A stretch of DNA of 64,000 bases from Streptomyces sp. NBC_00078. Lineage in GTDB: Bacteria; Actinomycetota; Actinomycetes; Streptomycetales; Streptomycetaceae. The stretch is taken from positions 2,790,001 through 2,854,000 of the forward strand of contig NZ_JAPELX010000001.1 in assembly GCF_026343335.1 (NCBI RefSeq). Reading direction: 5' to 3'. The position numbers and the translations under genes were made by a program. Positions 62,183-64,000 of the stretch are shown piece by piece; position 1 is the first letter of the stretch; each line of letters starts with the position of its first letter. The notes under the pieces were generated by a model. It saw nothing but the letters and a program-made list of their open reading frames with translations, ran no database searches and was not told where the DNA came from.

Positions 62183-63047
62183 GGGCGTCATCGACGCACA
62201 CCACCACGTGTGGGACCTCTCCGTCCGCGACCAGGACTGGATCACCGGACCGGAACTCGCCCCGCTGCGCCGCGACTTCCTACTCGCCGACCTGGCGCCC
62301 GAGGCCCGGGCCTCCGGCGTCACCGCAACGGTCCTGGTCCAGACGATCGACGTGCCAGAGGAAACGCCCGAGTTCCTGGCGTTGGCCCAGGACAGCGACC
62401 TGGTAGCCGGCGTCGTGGGGTGGACCGACCTGACCTCCCCGGATGTCACCCGCGCGCTCGCGGCGCTGCGGGAGAGGCCGGGTGGCGAGTACCTGATGGG
62501 CATCCGACACCAGGTGCAGGGCGAGTCCGACCCTCGCTGGCTGATGCGGCCGGACGTACTGCGTGGGCTGGCCGCGGTGGCCGAGGCAGGGCTCGTGTAC
62601 GACCTGGTCGTCCGGCCCCACCAGCTCGCGGCCGCGCACGAGGCCGCCCGACTGCATCCCGGCCTCACCTTCGTACTCGATCACGCGGGCAAGCCCCCCA
62701 TCGCCTCGGGCGAGCTGCGGCCATGGGTGGACGCGGTGCGCCTGCTGGCCTCGCTGCCCAACACCGTCTGCAAGCTCTCCGGCATGGTGACCGAGGCCGA
62801 CCGGGGCCAGTGGAGCGTGGAGGACCTCCAGCCGTACGCCGACACGGTGCTGGACGCCTTCGGACCGCGAAGGCTGATGTTCGGCTCCGACTGGCCCGTC
62901 TGCCGACTGGCAGCGGATTCAGTCCGTTCAAGCAAAGTTGACGATCCGACACCCAAAAATGAACGTTTCCGCAGGTCAGAAGCCTACACAGGTGGGGCGG
63001 GTGGGACTCGAACCCACGGCCGACGGATTATGAGTCCGCTGCTCTAA
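62148..63047 (+). pseudogene. Amidohydrolase L-fuconolactonase, C-terminus lost at the island edge
   Basis: Metal-dependent lactonase of the amidohydrolase_2 group: IDAHHHVWDL (HxH), GIRHQVQGESDP, FVLDHAGKPP and MFGSDWPVC. After CRLAA (about 62,915) homology stops; normal members continue ~35 residues. The frame then runs through 62,930-62,990 into the antisense of the tRNA and stops at 63,047. Whether the truncated protein works is doubtful. ATG 62157 (AAGG upstream) is a better start than GTG 62148. Confidence 0.75.
62992..63037. repeat. attR: 3' half of the intact tRNA
   Basis: Second copy of the 46-bp direct repeat, here as part of the complete tRNA gene, which keeps the tRNA functional after integration. 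Confidence 0.88.
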
Positions 63048-63066
63048 CCGGCTGAGCTACCGCCCC
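62993..63066 (-). tRNA. tRNA with CAT anticodon (Met or Ile2)
   Basis: 74 nt fold into a complete cloverleaf: acceptor GGGGCGG/CCGCCCC, discriminator A, D-arm GCTC...GAGC, anticodon loop CTCATAA, T-arm with GTTCGAGTC. CCA is not encoded. CAT can be elongator Met or lysidine-modified Ile; the sequence alone does not tell. It is the integration target of the island. Confidence 0.92.
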
Positions 63067-63210
63067 ATAGCGGCGTGTCGCGCACATTTGTGCGCGCCGT
63101 CTGCCGCAGCATAGCCGCTCATACGATCTCCTGCTTCGTATGGTCGACTTCGCATGCCCTTGAGGACTCCGCCGTGACCTGCACGGTTCCCAAGGACAGG
63201 ACCAGACATG

Positions 63211-63234
63211 AAAAAGGACCCCTTCGGGGGTCCT
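63211..63234 (-). terminator. Terminator of the tRNA-Asn transcription unit
   Basis: On the - strand AGGACCCC / GGGGTCCT with CGAA loop followed by TTTTT. Situated 12 nt after the second tRNA-Asn. Confidence 0.85.
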
Positions 63235-63245
63235 CCTTCGGCGTG

Positions 63246-63318
63246 CTCTCCCGACTGGACTCGAACCAGTAACCTGCCGGTTAACAGCCGGCTGCTCTGC
63301 CAATTGAGCTACGGAAGA
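63246..63318 (-). tRNA. tRNA-Asn (GTT)
   Basis: 73-nt cloverleaf: acceptor TCTTCCG/CGGGAGA, D-arm AATTGGCAGAGC, anticodon loop CTGTTAA, variable loop and T-arm GGTTCGAGTCC. CCA not encoded. Nearly identical to the neighbouring copy. Confidence 0.93.
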
Positions 63319-63324
63319 TCGAAG

Positions 63325-63397
63325 CTCCCCCGACTGGACTCGAACCAGTAACCTGCCGGTTAACAGCCGGCTGCTCTGCCAATTGAGCTACGGAGGA
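63325..63397 (-). tRNA. tRNA-Asn (GTT), second copy
   Basis: 73-nt cloverleaf with acceptor TCCTCCG/CGGGGGA; body identical to the other copy, only the acceptor stem differs with compensating changes. Six nucleotides separate the two genes; they are transcribed together. Confidence 0.93.
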
Positions 63398-63541
63398 ATG
63401 CCTCGTTGCATCGAACGCACCCACCTGGGTATTCGCCAGGGGGCGGACGCTCGCTGCGACACATACATTAGCGCAAGCAGGGGGGTGCTCCGCCAATCGG
63501 TTCCCCCCGGCACCGACCTACACGAGGGAAGGATGGCCTCC

Positions 63542-63847
63542 ATGCGCTACAAGCTCACGTTCGTCGTCGGGCTGGCTCTGGGTTACGTGCTGGGCACACG
63601 TGCCGGGCGCGAGCGCTACGAGCAGCTGAAGAAGTCCGCACGCCAGGTCTCTCAGAACCCGGCCGTCCGCAACACCGCCGAGACGGCCGCCCAGCAGGGC
63701 CGCCAGTTCGCCGGCAAGGCGTATCACGCGGTGAGCGAGAAGGTCGGCGACCGCGTCCCCGACTCGGTGACCCAGCGAGTCCGTTCCCTGCGGGACCGCA
63801 ACACCAACGGCACCGCAGGGGACGACTGGGGCACCACCAATACCTAG
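63542..63847 (+). CDS. YtxH-like membrane-associated protein
   Basis: A 101-aa protein: one N-terminal membrane helix with MRYKLTFVVGLALGYVLGTR, then a long amphipathic helix (AGRERYEQLKKSARQVSQNP ... AAQQGRQFAGKAYHAVSEKV), and a polar tail. YtxH-like proteins are general-stress proteins in Bacillus. ATG 63533 (GAGGGAAGG) is an alternative start. Confidence 0.8.
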   Translation: MRYKLTFVVGLALGYVLGTRAGRERYEQLKKSARQVSQNPAVRNTAETAAQQGRQFAGKAYHAVSEKVGDRVPDSVTQRVRSLRDRNTNGTAGDDWGTTNT

Positions 63848-63931
63848 GTCCACGGCGCCGCGGGCCCCGGCGGACCGGCACCCGCCGGTCGGCAGACGCC
63901 CCCACGGCGCACCGGCCATAGAATTTTCGCC

Positions 63932-64000
63932 ATGGGGATAGTCGCCGGGTTGGACAGTGCGCCCGATTTCACTCGCATCGTCGTCTGCGACACGGACACA
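63932..64000 (+). CDS. FGGY carbohydrate kinase (xylulokinase-like), 5' end only
   Basis: The first 23 codons (MGIVAGLDSAPDFTRIVVCD) match the N-terminal phosphate-binding strand of Streptomyces xylulokinases (DxSxxxTR). A TAGAAT -10-like hexamer is at 63919. The gene continues beyond the window. Confidence 0.7.
   Translation, partial: MGIVAGLDSAPDFTRIVVCDTDT

Larger units (their letters stand above)
45906..63037. mobile_element. 17-kb tRNA-integrated genomic island carrying L-fucose-type catabolism
   Basis: Bounded by a 46-bp exact direct repeat of the 3' half of a CAT-anticodon tRNA. An integrase relic lies next to the left repeat. Cargo: secreted carbohydrate-active enzymes on one strand, and on the other strand a regulator-controlled catabolic operon. 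Several cargo genes are damaged at or near the edges, so the element is probably no longer mobile. No replication or transfer gene is seen. Confidence 0.8.

Overview
The window is high-GC actinobacterial DNA, almost certainly from a Streptomyces chromosome. Coding regions show strong third-position GC, GTG/TTG starts are frequent, genes are coupled through ATGA/GTGA overlaps, Shine-Dalgarno sequences are AGGAGG-like, and the rare TTA leucine codon appears only in a few regulatory or accessory genes. Several blocks are typical Streptomyces core genes (matB, an mbl actin homologue, DUF3068, a CdaR/PucR regulator, tRNA-Asn pair, a YtxH-like protein, the start of a xylulokinase-like gene).

Layout. 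(1) 1-6.4 kb: a graspetide/imiditide-type RiPP locus (PIMT-like methyltransferase, ATP-grasp ligase, Thr/Ser/Asp-rich precursor), a second small peptide gene, three GTGA-coupled genes including an HATPase protein, a divergent TTA-containing regulator with a GNAT gene; it ends at a truncated SDR gene (6.42 kb), a likely recombination scar. (2) 6.6-20.8 kb: PucR-type regulator, DUF3068 protein, then a tightly coupled surface-glycoconjugate operon (GT4, methyltransferases, a 1481-aa AftD-like arabinofuranosyltransferase, a condensation-fold acyltransferase, DMT transporter, Trm112-like and FkbM proteins). (3) 20.9-30.2 kb: ATP-grasp gene with a 23-bp minisatellite at its end, matB and a carboxyltransferase, mbl, MEDS/HATPase sensor, DUF2235 hydrolase and partner. 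(4) 30.9-38.1 kb: secreted GH43-AbfB enzyme, CsbD, four DUF5994 paralogues sharing a promoter-like motif, N5-(carboxyethyl)ornithine synthase, carboxymuconolactone decarboxylase. (5) 38.6-44.0 kb: LuxR regulator, APC permease and the two subunits of an N,N-dimethylformamidase-type amidohydrolase. (6) 44.1-45.6 kb: two VapBC modules.

(7) 45.9-63.0 kb: a 17-kb genomic island. A CAT-anticodon tRNA at 62,993-63,066 has its 3' half duplicated exactly (46 bp) at 45,906, and a decayed tyrosine integrase lies just inside that left copy. The cargo is a non-phosphorylating L-fucose (deoxysugar) pathway: secreted ricin-lectin/GDSL esterase, GH43 galactanase-like enzyme (frameshifted), beta-helix glycosidase-like protein, a GH95 fucosidase remnant, a GntR regulator, enolase-family dehydratase, sugar ABC importer without its own ATPase, mutarotase, diketo-acid hydrolase, SDR, aldo-keto reductase and a lactonase whose C-terminus is cut off near the att site. 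Two near-identical operators place the beta-helix gene and the catabolic operon under one regulator. The window closes with tRNA-Asn genes and core chromosome.
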